This document shows positions 24,577-33,405 of a stretch of 47,540 nucleotides of DNA, in pieces. Below the pieces are notes generated by a model, which was not told where the DNA came from, did no database searches, and was given only the letters and a program-made list of their open reading frames with translations. The translations under genes and the position numbers were made by a program. The stretch's first letter is position 1, and every line of letters starts with the position of its first letter. Source of the DNA: Anaerobutyricum hallii DSM 3353 (GTDB lineage: Bacteria; Bacillota; Clostridia; Lachnospirales; Lachnospiraceae); contig NZ_ACEP01000143.1 of assembly GCF_000173975.1 (NCBI RefSeq), positions 1 to 47,540 on the forward strand. The letters run 5' to 3'.

Positions 24577-25868
24577 TACATAATCCTTTCCTCATGAGAG
24601 ATTGGTAACTTGATTATATCATGGATTTTAGAATTGTTCTGGTAACTCTCTTTGATTTCATAATTATTGCCAAAAATGCTGTAGAGTCTCTGTCGGATAT
24701 TGCTGATAAGAGAGCGAAACGTATCATTATCCGGAAAGTTTTTGAAAGAAGAAGCAGGATTACTTTCTTCATTATCCGGGTTATAATCCGATACTATATC
24801 GATCGTGGTATATCCATTTTCACAGGAAATAGAAATGGCAATATCAAGGTGTCCAGTATTTACTGTGATCAGTGAGGCTGCCCGGTCTAAAAATGGAAAA
24901 AGAATATGCGAAGGTATTCTAAGCATATCTATTTCTTTTTTCGCAGTAATAGAGTAGGTAAAGGCATCTTCATATTTGATTTTTAGCATGTTAAAATAGG
25001 ATTCAATCTGCTTTAACTCATCGGAAAGTAAGATATTATCTCCTGTAGTGCACAAACTGTATTTCAAATACTGAGCCAGAGCGACAGCCATCTGGTTTGT
25101 TTTTGGTGCATTTTCTAAGACAGAAAGATTTGCAATGTCAGTGAGCAGGGACAAAATAAAATGAGGGGTCAATTTTGCCTGCATATAATTTAATTCTTTC
25201 GTCAGGGAAGAATTTTCATATTCTAGTTCATTAATTTTAGAAGTCAGCTTTTGTTCCTGTATTTTGTGGGAATCATATTGCTGCTGGCGAAGCATTTCAT
25301 TTTCGGCAAGCTGGTTTACCATCAGGTAGATAAGTTCAGCAATATCTGAAAATTTTTGGTATTCATAAGTTGGTAATTGCGCAAAGTATTCATCAACCTG
25401 AGCCTGATCTTCCTCAAGATATTCTGGCTGAATAAGACCAGAGAAGCGTGGAATATCATCTGGGGCATCGTTACATCTGACCTGGCCGGAAAGAAAGCCG
25501 CCTAAGAACTTTCCATGAACGATGATTGGAATAGCAACTTCCATCAATCCACAAGGACAAAAATAGATGCAGTATTTACGGGTGATAGCAGAACGGACAA
25601 TACCAAATGCATCAGAGAGATTGCACAATTTTCCATTATTTCCACGCTCTCTGGTAAATTTGCAAAAAGGGGTAAATCCGGTCATGCAAGTAAGTGGTTC
25701 CCCGCGAAAATCGGCAGTAACAAAACCGAGTCCGGTAACTTTTGAAATGATAGACTGCAGATTTTCTAAAGGTTCTTTACCAAATAATTCAAGGATACCG
25801 ACATCTGTATCGAAATTTCCTCTATTTTGTTCGTCATTATTAGAAAATAAATCTTTTTCAGTGTACAA
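24576..25868 (-). CDS. PocR-domain sensor with degenerate histidine kinase domain
   Basis: 430-residue cytosolic sensor without membrane segments. An N-terminal PocR ligand-binding domain (about 33-185) has several cysteines (61, 69, 82, 100, 104, 106). A coiled coil (190-228) is followed by a LytS-type kinase domain with His236 in MQAKLTPHFILSLL. The ATPase part is degenerate: where LytS proteins have a VENA-type N box, this has FLDRAASLI; the DxGxG box reads DYNPDN; the GIGL lid is missing. ATP binding is therefore doubtful, although Ile-Arg-Gln-Arg-Leu of the end motif remains. In Salmonella, PocR responds to 1,2-propanediol. It is coupled to the AraC-type regulator. Confidence 0.85.
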   Translation of the reverse strand: MYTEKDLFSNNDEQNRGNFDTDVGILELFGKEPLENLQSIISKVTGLGFVTADFRGEPLTCMTGFTPFCKFTRERGNNGKLCNLSDAFGIVRSAITRKYCIYFCPCGLMEVAIPIIVHGKFLGGFLSGQVRCNDAPDDIPRFSGLIQPEYLEEDQAQVDEYFAQLPTYEYQKFSDIAELIYLMVNQLAENEMLRQQQYDSHKIQEQKLTSKINELEYENSSLTKELNYMQAKLTPHFILSLLTDIANLSVLENAPKTNQMAVALAQYLKYSLCTTGDNILLSDELKQIESYFNMLKIKYEDAFTYSITAKKEIDMLRIPSHILFPFLDRAASLITVNTGHLDIAISISCENGYTTIDIVSDYNPDNEESNPASSFKNFPDNDTFRSLISNIRQRLYSIFGNNYEIKESYQNNSKIHDIIKLPISHEERIM

Positions 25869-25995
25869 TGTGCTCTCCCTTCTATAGTAATTTCATAAAA
25901 TACTGTAAAAAGATGATGTGGCATAGCGCAGTAATTTACGTTATAGAGTGCTTAGTTTTTGTAGTATTTTATAGAATTGCTGTAAAACCCTCAAA

Positions 25996-26044
25996 GGGGT
26001 TGCCACAGTAAGAGGGTAGGATAAGGTCCTCCTGTGGCAGCCCC
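25996..26044 (-). terminator. Long hairpin between the glycyl radical enzyme and sensor genes
   Basis: GGGG-TTGCCACAG-TAAGAGGG pairs with CCTCCTGTGGCAGCCCC. On the minus strand the stem lies 115 nt after the glycyl radical enzyme stop and is followed by TTTGAGGGTTTTA, compatible with termination. It also lies 128 nt before the sensor gene start, so leader regulation of the sensor operon is an alternative. The rest of 25869-26158 holds nothing recognisable. Confidence 0.6.
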
Positions 26045-26158
26045 GGAAATTTTATGATGCAAAAGGATTATAAATATTAAAAATCAATAAGTTTCTAAAA
26101 TAATTTTTGAAATAAATTTCTATTCTCGTTTATTTACTCAGTTAGTGCCAATTAAAAT

Positions 26159-28690
26159 TTAGAAATGCTGCTCTGTTCTGCTGATGATGTCATCCTGAAC
26201 TTCTTTTGCAAGTTCAGTAAACATTGCACTGTATCCAGCAACACGAACAACTAAATCTTTATAATTTTCTGGATGTGCCTGTGCGTCAAGAAGTGTTTCT
26301 TTATCAACAACGTTAAACTGCACATGCATACCTTTCTTCTCAAAGTAGCTTCGGATAACAGCGGCAAAGTTCATAAGACCCTGATCTCCGGCGACTGCGG
26401 AAGGAAGGAATTTCTGGTTGTAAAGAGTACCGTTAGAAGCAACTTCATGGTCAAGTTTGGCAACAGAAGCGGCTGCGGCTGTAGGGCCTTTTACGTCCTT
26501 ACCAGCTCTTGGGGAACATCCATCAGCAAGAGGTTTCTTAGCAAGACGTCCATCAGGAAGTGCTCCAACATCTTTACCGAATAATACGTTAGCAGATACA
26601 GGATAAATACCAGCCTGGAACTGTCCACCACGAGGGTTTCTGTATTTTTCAACTTCGTAGCAATACATCTGTGCACAACGTCTTGCAATCATATCAACTT
26701 CGTCAATATCATTACCGAAGCAGTCTGTAGCATCCATCATAGCACGAATACGCTCATATTTTTCATTGTTGCTTCCACAAGCAGGAGCGGCAGTAGCAGC
26801 GCTCTTATTGATATTAATGCCTTCTTTACCAAGAATCTTGCAGATCTGGTCATATAAATCTTTTTCGATTTCTGTTTCTGCAGATGCAGCACAAGGAGCA
26901 ACTTCACCATCAACAGGGTAACCGAAGTTTGCATCCATAGCTTCTTTTAACTCAGCAAAAGTGATATCTTTGTCATCAAAGACATGTTTCTTGATTGCGT
27001 ATACAGAGTCACCACTGTCGGCAACACCGAATGCCTGAGGACCAGTAAAGTTGTATTTAGCACCACCAGCACAGATTCCCTTCGCATCGGAGATACAGTC
27101 AGCAACAAAGCTTGACAGGAATGGAAGTTCTCCACGTTCCATATGAGCGTAATCTACACAGTTATCTGCTTCTGCTACATAGTATACAAAGTATTCAATC
27201 TGTTTCTGGAATGCCTGCATAAAGTCTTCTAAAGTCTTAAATGTATCAACTTCTCCAGTCTTAGGTCCGATCTGAAGGTCGCCGATTCTACCATTGTTGA
27301 TAGTGATTTCAAGAATCTTAGCAACGTTTACGAAAGCAGCATCATGCCAGCCCTGTTCTTTTCCTGGTACAGATGGTTCTACACAGCCGATAAGACCGTA
27401 ACCACGGGCATCATGAAGAGAAATTCCACGGTTTGTAAGAGCTGGGATAATAACTTCATCGTTGTACATAGCAGGAAGACCATAACCAAGTCTTGCAAGC
27501 TCACATGCACGATAAAGGAATTCATCAGGTGTTCCCTGCCATACACGGATGGAGAAGGAAGGTGCGCTAAGACGAAGGTGAGCAACGGTTTCCATCATCA
27601 TATAAGATAATTCATTTGTTGCGTCCATACCATCTTCTGTCTGTCCGCCGGCACCGATGTTCTGGAATACCTGGAATCCTGCAAATGCCTGAGCAGAAAT
27701 CTGATCACGAACTTTGTTAAGGTCATTTAATTTTACAAATACACAGTCTAATAATTCCTGAGCGAAATCTTTTGTGATAGCACCGCTTGCTAAATCTTTT
27801 TCAAGATATGGGTACATATACTGGTCGAAACGTCCTGGAGATTCAGAATGTCCGCTGGACTCTACCTGAAGAATCATCTGTGTGATGATGAAAGACTGAC
27901 AAGCTTCATAGAAGTTTGTAGCACCATTTGCAGGAACCTTTTCACAGTTTGCGGCAATCTGAAGTAATTCAGCCTTTCTTGTTGGGTTTGTCTCAACAGC
28001 AGCCATCTCTTTTGCTTTGTCAGAGTAACGTTTTGCAAAGTTGATAGCAGCAGACAATACGGTGATAATAGCCTTGCAGAACTGTGTTTTCTGAATGAAG
28101 TCAGGGTCGTTGCAGTCGAAGCTTTCGAGTGCTTCTACAGCATCCTGAATAATTGCCTTGTAACCACGACGGATAGCTTTATCATAATCAATGATAATAT
28201 GTCCAACACCACCAAAGAAGTAGTTACCTACAGTAAATACACCGTTAGCGATACATTCTTTTGTTTTTTCGGACATATAGCTAGAAGCAAGGTCACTGAT
28301 TGTCTTATCTTCCCAGTAAGGAAGAACTTTTCTTAAAGTAGCCTTATCTTCTTCAGAAATCTTAAATGGGTCAGCCATTCTGGTTTCGATGGTATCGAAC
28401 TCGTCCATAACCCATTTGTAAGAGTTTTCAGGGAAAAGCTGACAGGAACGAACAGCTTTTGTAAGGGTACCAACTACAAGCTCATCGTCTCGGATTGTAA
28501 CAGTAAGATTGTTTAAAATGTTCTCGAGAGCTTTAGCACGACGCATAATCATTGGAAGTCCTTCTGTTGCCTGATAGGACTCGGTAATAAGTACGGCACG
28601 TTCAGCCTCGATACATGGAACTGCATCAACAATCATACTTCTAAGACGCTCAACTCGATCAGTTGGTTTTGAAAAACCTTTTGCTAACAT
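26159..28690 (-). CDS. Glycyl radical enzyme, dehydratase type (glycerol/propanediol-like)
   Basis: 843-residue pyruvate-formate-lyase-like enzyme. The glycyl radical loop is RVAGYSA with Gly819. The thiyl site is GCVEP with Cys436 and base Glu438. Residues used by B12-independent glycerol dehydratase are conserved: His164 (GVGHI), His281-Ser282 (GHSESPGRFDQY) and Asp450 (GWHDAAF). This favours a diol/glycerol dehydratase or related eliminase over pyruvate formate-lyase. The GWHD motif also argues against choline TMA-lyase. The exact substrate is not fixed. AAAGGAGG abuts the ATG at 28699, so the ATG at 28690 (MLAKGFSKPTDRV) is the start. No radical-SAM activase or microcompartment gene is adjacent. 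The PocR sensor pair downstream suggests diol induction. Confidence 0.9.
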   Translation of the reverse strand: MLAKGFSKPTDRVERLRSMIVDAVPCIEAERAVLITESYQATEGLPMIMRRAKALENILNNLTVTIRDDELVVGTLTKAVRSCQLFPENSYKWVMDEFDTIETRMADPFKISEEDKATLRKVLPYWEDKTISDLASSYMSEKTKECIANGVFTVGNYFFGGVGHIIIDYDKAIRRGYKAIIQDAVEALESFDCNDPDFIQKTQFCKAIITVLSAAINFAKRYSDKAKEMAAVETNPTRKAELLQIAANCEKVPANGATNFYEACQSFIITQMILQVESSGHSESPGRFDQYMYPYLEKDLASGAITKDFAQELLDCVFVKLNDLNKVRDQISAQAFAGFQVFQNIGAGGQTEDGMDATNELSYMMMETVAHLRLSAPSFSIRVWQGTPDEFLYRACELARLGYGLPAMYNDEVIIPALTNRGISLHDARGYGLIGCVEPSVPGKEQGWHDAAFVNVAKILEITINNGRIGDLQIGPKTGEVDTFKTLEDFMQAFQKQIEYFVYYVAEADNCVDYAHMERGELPFLSSFVADCISDAKGICAGGAKYNFTGPQAFGVADSGDSVYAIKKHVFDDKDITFAELKEAMDANFGYPVDGEVAPCAASAETEIEKDLYDQICKILGKEGININKSAATAAPACGSNNEKYERIRAMMDATDCFGNDIDEVDMIARRCAQMYCYEVEKYRNPRGGQFQAGIYPVSANVLFGKDVGALPDGRLAKKPLADGCSPRAGKDVKGPTAAAASVAKLDHEVASNGTLYNQKFLPSAVAGDQGLMNFAAVIRSYFEKKGMHVQFNVVDKETLLDAQAHPENYKDLVVRVAGYSAMFTELAKEVQDDIISRTEQHF

Positions 28691-28997
28691 AAAATTCATC
28701 CTCCTTTAAACTTTGTTCTCATGGTTTTCCGGTATCTATGTATCCGTCGCACGAAATACATAATATAATTATATTTTTAACAGAAGGAAAATACCAATAA
28801 GGAACAAACCAAAAAAAGGATTTTCAAAACTAATTTAAGTTTAACTTTTTGCAGGAAAAACAGAGTAGTAATAAAAAGTATATTTTATTGGAAAATATGA
28901 AAGTGAAAGAGAAAAGAAAATGAAAATATCCCATGTTAGAGGAAAAAATATATCTAACATGGGATATTCTTGTAGGTTTAACTTTGGTAAGTTCCTT
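28691..28997. other. Intergenic region between the PBP and glycyl radical enzyme genes
   Basis: On the minus strand it holds, in order, the terminator of the PBP gene and the promoter region of the glycyl radical enzyme. TATAAT at about 28764-28769 with TTGGTA 18 nt upstream is a possible promoter, leaving a leader of about 70 nt. No ORF is supported. Confidence 0.45.
28906..28968 (-). terminator. Rho-independent terminator of the PBP gene
   Basis: A perfect 16-bp stem: AATATCCCATGTTAGA with TCTAACATGGGATATT, followed on the minus strand by TTCATTTTCTTTTCTC. It begins 30 nt after the PBP stop. Confidence 0.85.
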
Positions 28998-31682
28998 TTA
29001 GTTTAGCAGTTTTTTGATTTGCTTTTCAATGTTATTGATAGAAGTGTCTGTAGTATCATTCCCTGACTGCTGTTGTTTCTGTTGTTTTTTTAATTTCTCT
29101 TCCTGTTTTTTCTTTTTCTTCTCTAATTTTTTCTGATGCCATTCTTCCGTGTGAATATTGCACTTATTGTTGATATCAATATTCAGGAAGTAAGGTTCAT
29201 CATCCGTCTTATGAGAAGAGTGTTTTGGACGAACACGGAAAATCTTTGTGTAGCGGAACTTATCTGGGCAGAACTTCTGTGCAACTAAATGAGATTTTAA
29301 ACAGAAAGTAACTGCGATATGCGCATCACAACTATCTTTCGGAACGGTTCCCGATGCAAAATATTCTGTGCGGACCATTGACTTTTCAGGATCTTTTGAA
29401 CAAACATTAGGAAGAGCTTTCTTGCCGGATTTGATACAGATCTCCGCTTTTTTAATATTTTTATTGGAAGGAAAACTTTTCACTTTTTGTTTCTTTTCGC
29501 TGATAATGCGATCCATAATCTTTTTCCAGATTACTTTATGGTAATCTTCATCATTATCAAAAGAAGTGTTATAGTCATAACCTGTCCAGACAGATGCCGT
29601 GTAGTATGGCGTATATCCGCAGAACCAGTAGTCATAGTTGTTAGAAGTAGTACCTGTTTTGGCGGCAACGGCCATATCTGAATCAAGCTGCGCAGCCCGG
29701 CCGGTTCCTTTTTTAACAACATCCTCCATCGCATTTGTAAGAAGCCAGGCGGTTGATTTCTTTATTACTTTGCGAGATTTCTTTTTGTTACTTAACAGAA
29801 CATTGCCATTACTGTCTTTTACAGTCGTATAAAGAACAGGGGTGTTATAAGTTCCCTGATTGGCAATGGCCGCATAGGCGGCGGTCAATTCCACATTGGT
29901 TACACCATCTGTAATTCCACCAAGAGCCAGAGACTGGTTTACATCACTTTCATAAGTACCATTTGTACTTACCCGATTATTTACTAAAGTTGTAAAACCA
30001 AGTTTTTGCAGAAAGTCAAAACCGACCTGAGGAGTCAGGTCTGTGAGGGCTTTTACTGCAACAATATTGTTAGAATCTATGATGGCATCACGGACAGTTG
30101 TAAGTCCCTTATAACTTGTTGAAACATAGTTTGTAACTTTTTGTCCATTCTCATACTGATATGGGGCGTCATCAAATACCGTTGCCAGTGTCATACTTCC
30201 TGTATCAATAGCGGGAGCATAAGTAGATAAAATCTTAAATGTTGAACCCGGCTGCCGCTTTACAGATGTTGCGCGGTTTAAGGCGAGATCGTCCTGCTTT
30301 TGTCCGCGTCCGCCTACTAGAACTTTAACCTGGCCTGTTTTTTGATCAATGAGAGAGTAAGATAGCTGGGGTTCCATAGAATAATGTATGGATTCGGCCT
30401 TCTTTTTGTCTCCCTTTTTCATTACAGACTTTCGAAATGCTTTTACAGCGGCTTTCATTTCCTTTTTTGAATTATAAATCGTTTTATAAGTTGGATCTTT
30501 TTTCTTTTTGCGGAAATAGGAAGCAACATTTATTTCTGTATAAGTACTGGATGAAGAGTCAGCATGCGTTACCTGAAGTTTATATTCTAAGGAAAACTTG
30601 GTAGCTACCGGATAATTATCTGGATTATTAATAACAGAATCTGCAATCTTTTGTAGCTTTGTGTTTTGTGTAGAATAAATTTTCAGGCCACCGCGATAAA
30701 CAAGCTGGTAAGCCTGCGATTGCGTATATCCCTTTTGTTCCTGAAGATCAGCGACAATCTGGGTGATAAGCGCATCTGTAAAATAGGAATATACAGAATT
30801 TTTGTTTCCCTTGGCGGTATGGCTCTTAATCTTTGCGTAAACGTTATCCTCAGAAGCCTGCTGGTATTCTTTCGCAGAAATATAATTTAATTGATACATC
30901 TTTTTTAGAATTAGTTTACGACGTGCATCATTCGCCTCAGGATAATCTACCGGATTTAAGTAAGTCGGATTTTTTGTGATTCCAGCTAAAACGGCACATT
31001 CTGATAAGGTGAGGTTCTTTGCTGACTTGCCAAAATAATATTTGGAAGCGGTTTCCACCCCAAGGTTACCTTTACCTAAATTAATGGTATTTAGGTAGTC
31101 GGTAAGAATCTCTTCTTTCGGCTTTGTTTTTTCTGCATTAATTGCAAGATACTGTTCCTGAATCTTTCGTTTAATCTTTGCAATGATATTACTTTCACCG
31201 CCAGCTTCAAATACATTATTCTTAATAAGCTGCTGTGTCAGTGTGCTGGCTCCCTGTGAGGTGGAACCATTGCGCAGATCTGTCCACAAAGCACGCAAAA
31301 TCCCCTTAAAATCAACACCGTCATGTTCATAAAAACGTTCATCTTCAATAGCAATAAAAGCATTTTTCAGATTATCCGGAAGCTCCTCAGACTTTACCTT
31401 AATCCGATTAGAGGAATAATCATGAAGAGGCTGCACTGCTTTATTATTATCGTCATAGATAATCGTAGAAGAATATTTTGGTGAAAGAGAGACATTTTTA
31501 GGTGCACTGGCAATAATACCTTTAAAGGAGCCGTAAGCTAATCCGGCTCCACTGACACATATCGCACAAATAAGAAATAAAATAACACGAAAAGCAACTG
31601 CCGAAGCGGTTGTTCGTCTTCTTTTCTTTGGGGATGAAAGTTCTTCTCGTTTCTTTTTTATAGATGGTTCATTATAATTCAT
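28998..31682 (-). CDS. Class A penicillin-binding protein (PBP1A-like)
   Basis: 894-residue bifunctional peptidoglycan synthase. A basic cytosolic tail (1-30) precedes a TM helix at about 32-55. The glycosyltransferase domain has EDERFYEHDGVDF with catalytic Glu113 and GASTLTQQL. The transpeptidase domain has S480-T-F-K, SNN (537-539) and KTGT (675-678). A lineage-specific insertion of about 60 residues rich in Lys (about 390-435) precedes the transpeptidase core. The C-terminal tail ends in a Lys/Gln run (KKKKKQEEKLKKQQKQQQ), probably wall-associated. AGGAT lies 7 nt before the ATG. It is monocistronic, with a strong terminator after it. Confidence 0.96.
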   Translation of the reverse strand: MNYNEPSIKKKREELSSPKKRRRTTASAVAFRVILFLICAICVSGAGLAYGSFKGIIASAPKNVSLSPKYSSTIIYDDNNKAVQPLHDYSSNRIKVKSEELPDNLKNAFIAIEDERFYEHDGVDFKGILRALWTDLRNGSTSQGASTLTQQLIKNNVFEAGGESNIIAKIKRKIQEQYLAINAEKTKPKEEILTDYLNTINLGKGNLGVETASKYYFGKSAKNLTLSECAVLAGITKNPTYLNPVDYPEANDARRKLILKKMYQLNYISAKEYQQASEDNVYAKIKSHTAKGNKNSVYSYFTDALITQIVADLQEQKGYTQSQAYQLVYRGGLKIYSTQNTKLQKIADSVINNPDNYPVATKFSLEYKLQVTHADSSSSTYTEINVASYFRKKKKDPTYKTIYNSKKEMKAAVKAFRKSVMKKGDKKKAESIHYSMEPQLSYSLIDQKTGQVKVLVGGRGQKQDDLALNRATSVKRQPGSTFKILSTYAPAIDTGSMTLATVFDDAPYQYENGQKVTNYVSTSYKGLTTVRDAIIDSNNIVAVKALTDLTPQVGFDFLQKLGFTTLVNNRVSTNGTYESDVNQSLALGGITDGVTNVELTAAYAAIANQGTYNTPVLYTTVKDSNGNVLLSNKKKSRKVIKKSTAWLLTNAMEDVVKKGTGRAAQLDSDMAVAAKTGTTSNNYDYWFCGYTPYYTASVWTGYDYNTSFDNDEDYHKVIWKKIMDRIISEKKQKVKSFPSNKNIKKAEICIKSGKKALPNVCSKDPEKSMVRTEYFASGTVPKDSCDAHIAVTFCLKSHLVAQKFCPDKFRYTKIFRVRPKHSSHKTDDEPYFLNIDINNKCNIHTEEWHQKKLEKKKKKQEEKLKKQQKQQQSGNDTTDTSINNIEKQIKKLLN

Positions 31683-31711
31683 AAGTATATCCTGTCATAT
31701 GGATGAAAAAG

Positions 31712-32077
31712 TTATCTTACCGGAACGATTTCAATCCAATATCCGTCTGGATCATTGATAAAATAGATTCCCATAGAAGGATTTTCGTAGCAAATGCATC
31801 CCATCTCTTCATGTTTCTTATGAAAAGCATCATACTCATCTGTCTTGAATGCAAGATGGAATTCTTCATCTCCAAGGTTATAAGGCTCTTTTCTGTCGCG
31901 CATCCAGGTCAATTCAAGAGTAAAGCCGGTACGTCCGTCTCCAAGATATACAATCTTGAAGCTTCCGTCACTGGAATCCTTTTCGCGGACAACAGAAAGA
32001 CCAATTGCTTCTTTATAAAAAGCGATACTCTTTTCTAAATTAAGAACATTAAAGTTAAAATGGTTAAATTCAATCAT
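31712..32077 (-). CDS. VOC family protein, glyoxalase I-like
   Basis: 121-residue vicinal-oxygen-chelate protein with two beta-alpha-beta-beta-beta modules. Expected metal ligands are visible: His6 (EFNHFNFNV), Glu55 (FTLELTW), His74 (EEFHLAF) and Glu117 (YWIEIVPVR). The YFINDPDGYWIEIV end is typical of lactoylglutathione lyase. It may isomerise a methylglyoxal-thiol adduct, but VOC proteins vary widely. AAAGGAGG lies upstream of the ATG. It lies 29 nt beyond the PBP start on the same strand and is the first gene of a possible two-gene unit with PBP. Confidence 0.9.
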   Translation of the reverse strand: MIEFNHFNFNVLNLEKSIAFYKEAIGLSVVREKDSSDGSFKIVYLGDGRTGFTLELTWMRDRKEPYNLGDEEFHLAFKTDEYDAFHKKHEEMGCICYENPSMGIYFINDPDGYWIEIVPVR

Positions 32078-32116
32078 GGTAAACCTCCTTTGTACATGTC
32101 AACTATAAATTTGCCT

Positions 32117-32192
32117 GTAACTATTGGAAAATGATTCACAAAAAGACCTTCCGAATATATATACTGTTTGTGAATGGAGTCACTATAGTTAC
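32117..32192. promoter_or_regulatory. Nested dyads upstream of the VOC gene
   Basis: GTAACTAT (32117) pairs with ATAGTTAC (ending 32192). Inside it ATTCACAAA (32134) pairs with TTTGTGAAT (ending 32175). The arrangement lies in the divergent region between the VOC and L,D-transpeptidase genes; it could be an operator pair or a structured leader. Confidence 0.4.
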
Positions 32193-32261
32193 GATTGCTA
32201 TGATTTGTATTATAACATAGAAGCACGGGCAGGGCAAATTTGCAAATTTACAAACTTCTGC

Positions 32262-32289
32262 TTTACAAAAACGAGAAAAATTATATAAT
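32262..32289 (+). promoter_or_regulatory. Vegetative promoter of the L,D-transpeptidase gene
   Basis: TTTACA, a 16-nt spacer, TATAAT. The leader to the ATG would be about 140 nt and contains the dispersed repeat at 32320. Confidence 0.65.
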
Positions 32290-32319
32290 AAAAATGGAGT
32301 TTTGCGTAATTACCAGAAA

Positions 32320-32358
32320 GTGTTTGAAAAATGCTTACAGCAAGATGTATGTTACATT
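32320..32358 (+). repeat. Dispersed 39-nt repeat, copy 2
   Basis: GTGTTTGAAAAATGCTTACA then GCAAGATGTATGTTACAT, similar to 9411-9449. A related half, TTTTCAAGAATGCTTCAAGA, follows at about 32382. It lies in the leader of the L,D-transpeptidase gene. Confidence 0.4.
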
Positions 32359-32434
32359 TGCAGGAGAGTGTCAGAATGATTTTTCAAGAATGCTTCAAGA
32401 TGCAATATTTCAGAAGAGAGAAAGGAGAGGAAAG

Positions 32435-33316
32435 ATGAAGAAAAAGAGAATGCTACTACTAGCTGCAATGTTTGTTTTTACATTTGCCTTTATCCGTTTT
32501 AATACAGTGGATGTACAGGCTGCCAGCAAGTATACGATTTATGTGAACCGCAGAACAAATCTTGTTAACGTAATCAATTCAAAAACCGGCAAGCTTGTAA
32601 AAGCAATGTATTGTTCTACTGGAAGAAATTATAGAACAATAAGAGGTACATATAATACAACAGCAAAGTATAAATGGAGACCATTGATTCACGGGGTTTA
32701 CGGACAGTATAGTACAAGAATCCACGGAGCATACCTGTTCCATTCTGTACCTTATTATAGTATCAATAAAAGTCAGGTATCCACAAAGGAATATAATAAG
32801 TTAGGACAGCAGGCTTCTGCAGGCTGTATCCGTCTGGCTGTGACAGATGCCAAGTGGATTTATGATCATTGCCGTCTTGGAACAAAGGTAGTAATTGGAG
32901 AAGGACGTACATTAAAGAAGCCGACTCGCCCAAAAGTAAGGGTATCTACTAAAAAGAGAGCTGGATGGGATCCTACAGATCCAGATTCCCGTAATCCGTA
33001 CCGTCCAAAACTTACTTTAAAGAAAAAGGCAACAAAGACGATTGTTTATGGAAGTACATTTAATATAAAAAATATGGTAAATGTCAGTTCTTCCTATGCT
33101 TCATCCGATGCATTGTTAAAGTCGATGAAGGTAAAGGGAAAGGTAAACACAAAGAAGGCAGGTACTTATAAAGTACAGTGTACCATTACTGATCCATATA
33201 CAGCAGTAAGCGTAACAAAAACATTTACCTTTAAAGTTGGAAAGAAGCCAAAGCAGACGACAACAGAAAAGAAAGCTCCAACAGAGTTAACTACAGAAGA
33301 AAAAACAGCAGAATAA
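32435..33316 (+). CDS. L,D-transpeptidase (YkuD domain), secreted
   Basis: 293-residue secreted cell-wall enzyme. A signal peptide (MKKKRMLLLAAMFVFTFAFI, cut near VQAA-SK) precedes the YkuD domain (about 32-155) with HGAYLFHSVPYY (His103) and SAGCIRL (catalytic Cys131). A Pro/Lys linker and an Ig-like beta domain (about 200-270) follow, then a Thr/Glu/Lys-rich tail. It forms 3-3 crosslinks in peptidoglycan or attaches proteins. The ATG at 32435 has AAAGGAGAGG upstream; upstream in-frame extension codes for nothing family-like. It shares the wall-synthesis theme of the PBP gene on the other strand. Confidence 0.94.
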   Translation: MKKKRMLLLAAMFVFTFAFIRFNTVDVQAASKYTIYVNRRTNLVNVINSKTGKLVKAMYCSTGRNYRTIRGTYNTTAKYKWRPLIHGVYGQYSTRIHGAYLFHSVPYYSINKSQVSTKEYNKLGQQASAGCIRLAVTDAKWIYDHCRLGTKVVIGEGRTLKKPTRPKVRVSTKKRAGWDPTDPDSRNPYRPKLTLKKKATKTIVYGSTFNIKNMVNVSSSYASSDALLKSMKVKGKVNTKKAGTYKVQCTITDPYTAVSVTKTFTFKVGKKPKQTTTEKKAPTELTTEEKTAE

Positions 33317-33405
33317 TTTATGCTAACTATCATCCACCCGTCAGTTAAGAACTGAAGGAATTGGATATAATTATATTATATTTTATGATACAGGAGGAAA
33401 AACCT

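Noticed and set aside
26159-28690. Choline TMA-lyase (CutC) assignment of the glycyl radical enzyme
   Set aside because: The GWHD motif after the thiyl Cys and the conserved His281-Ser282 fit diol/glycerol dehydratases better, and no cutD or microcompartment genes are present.
33317-33405. T-box leader before leuS
   Set aside because: The gap is only 89 nt and lacks the AGGGTGGNACCGCG core; the small TCAGTT/AACTGA hairpin is not followed by a T-run.
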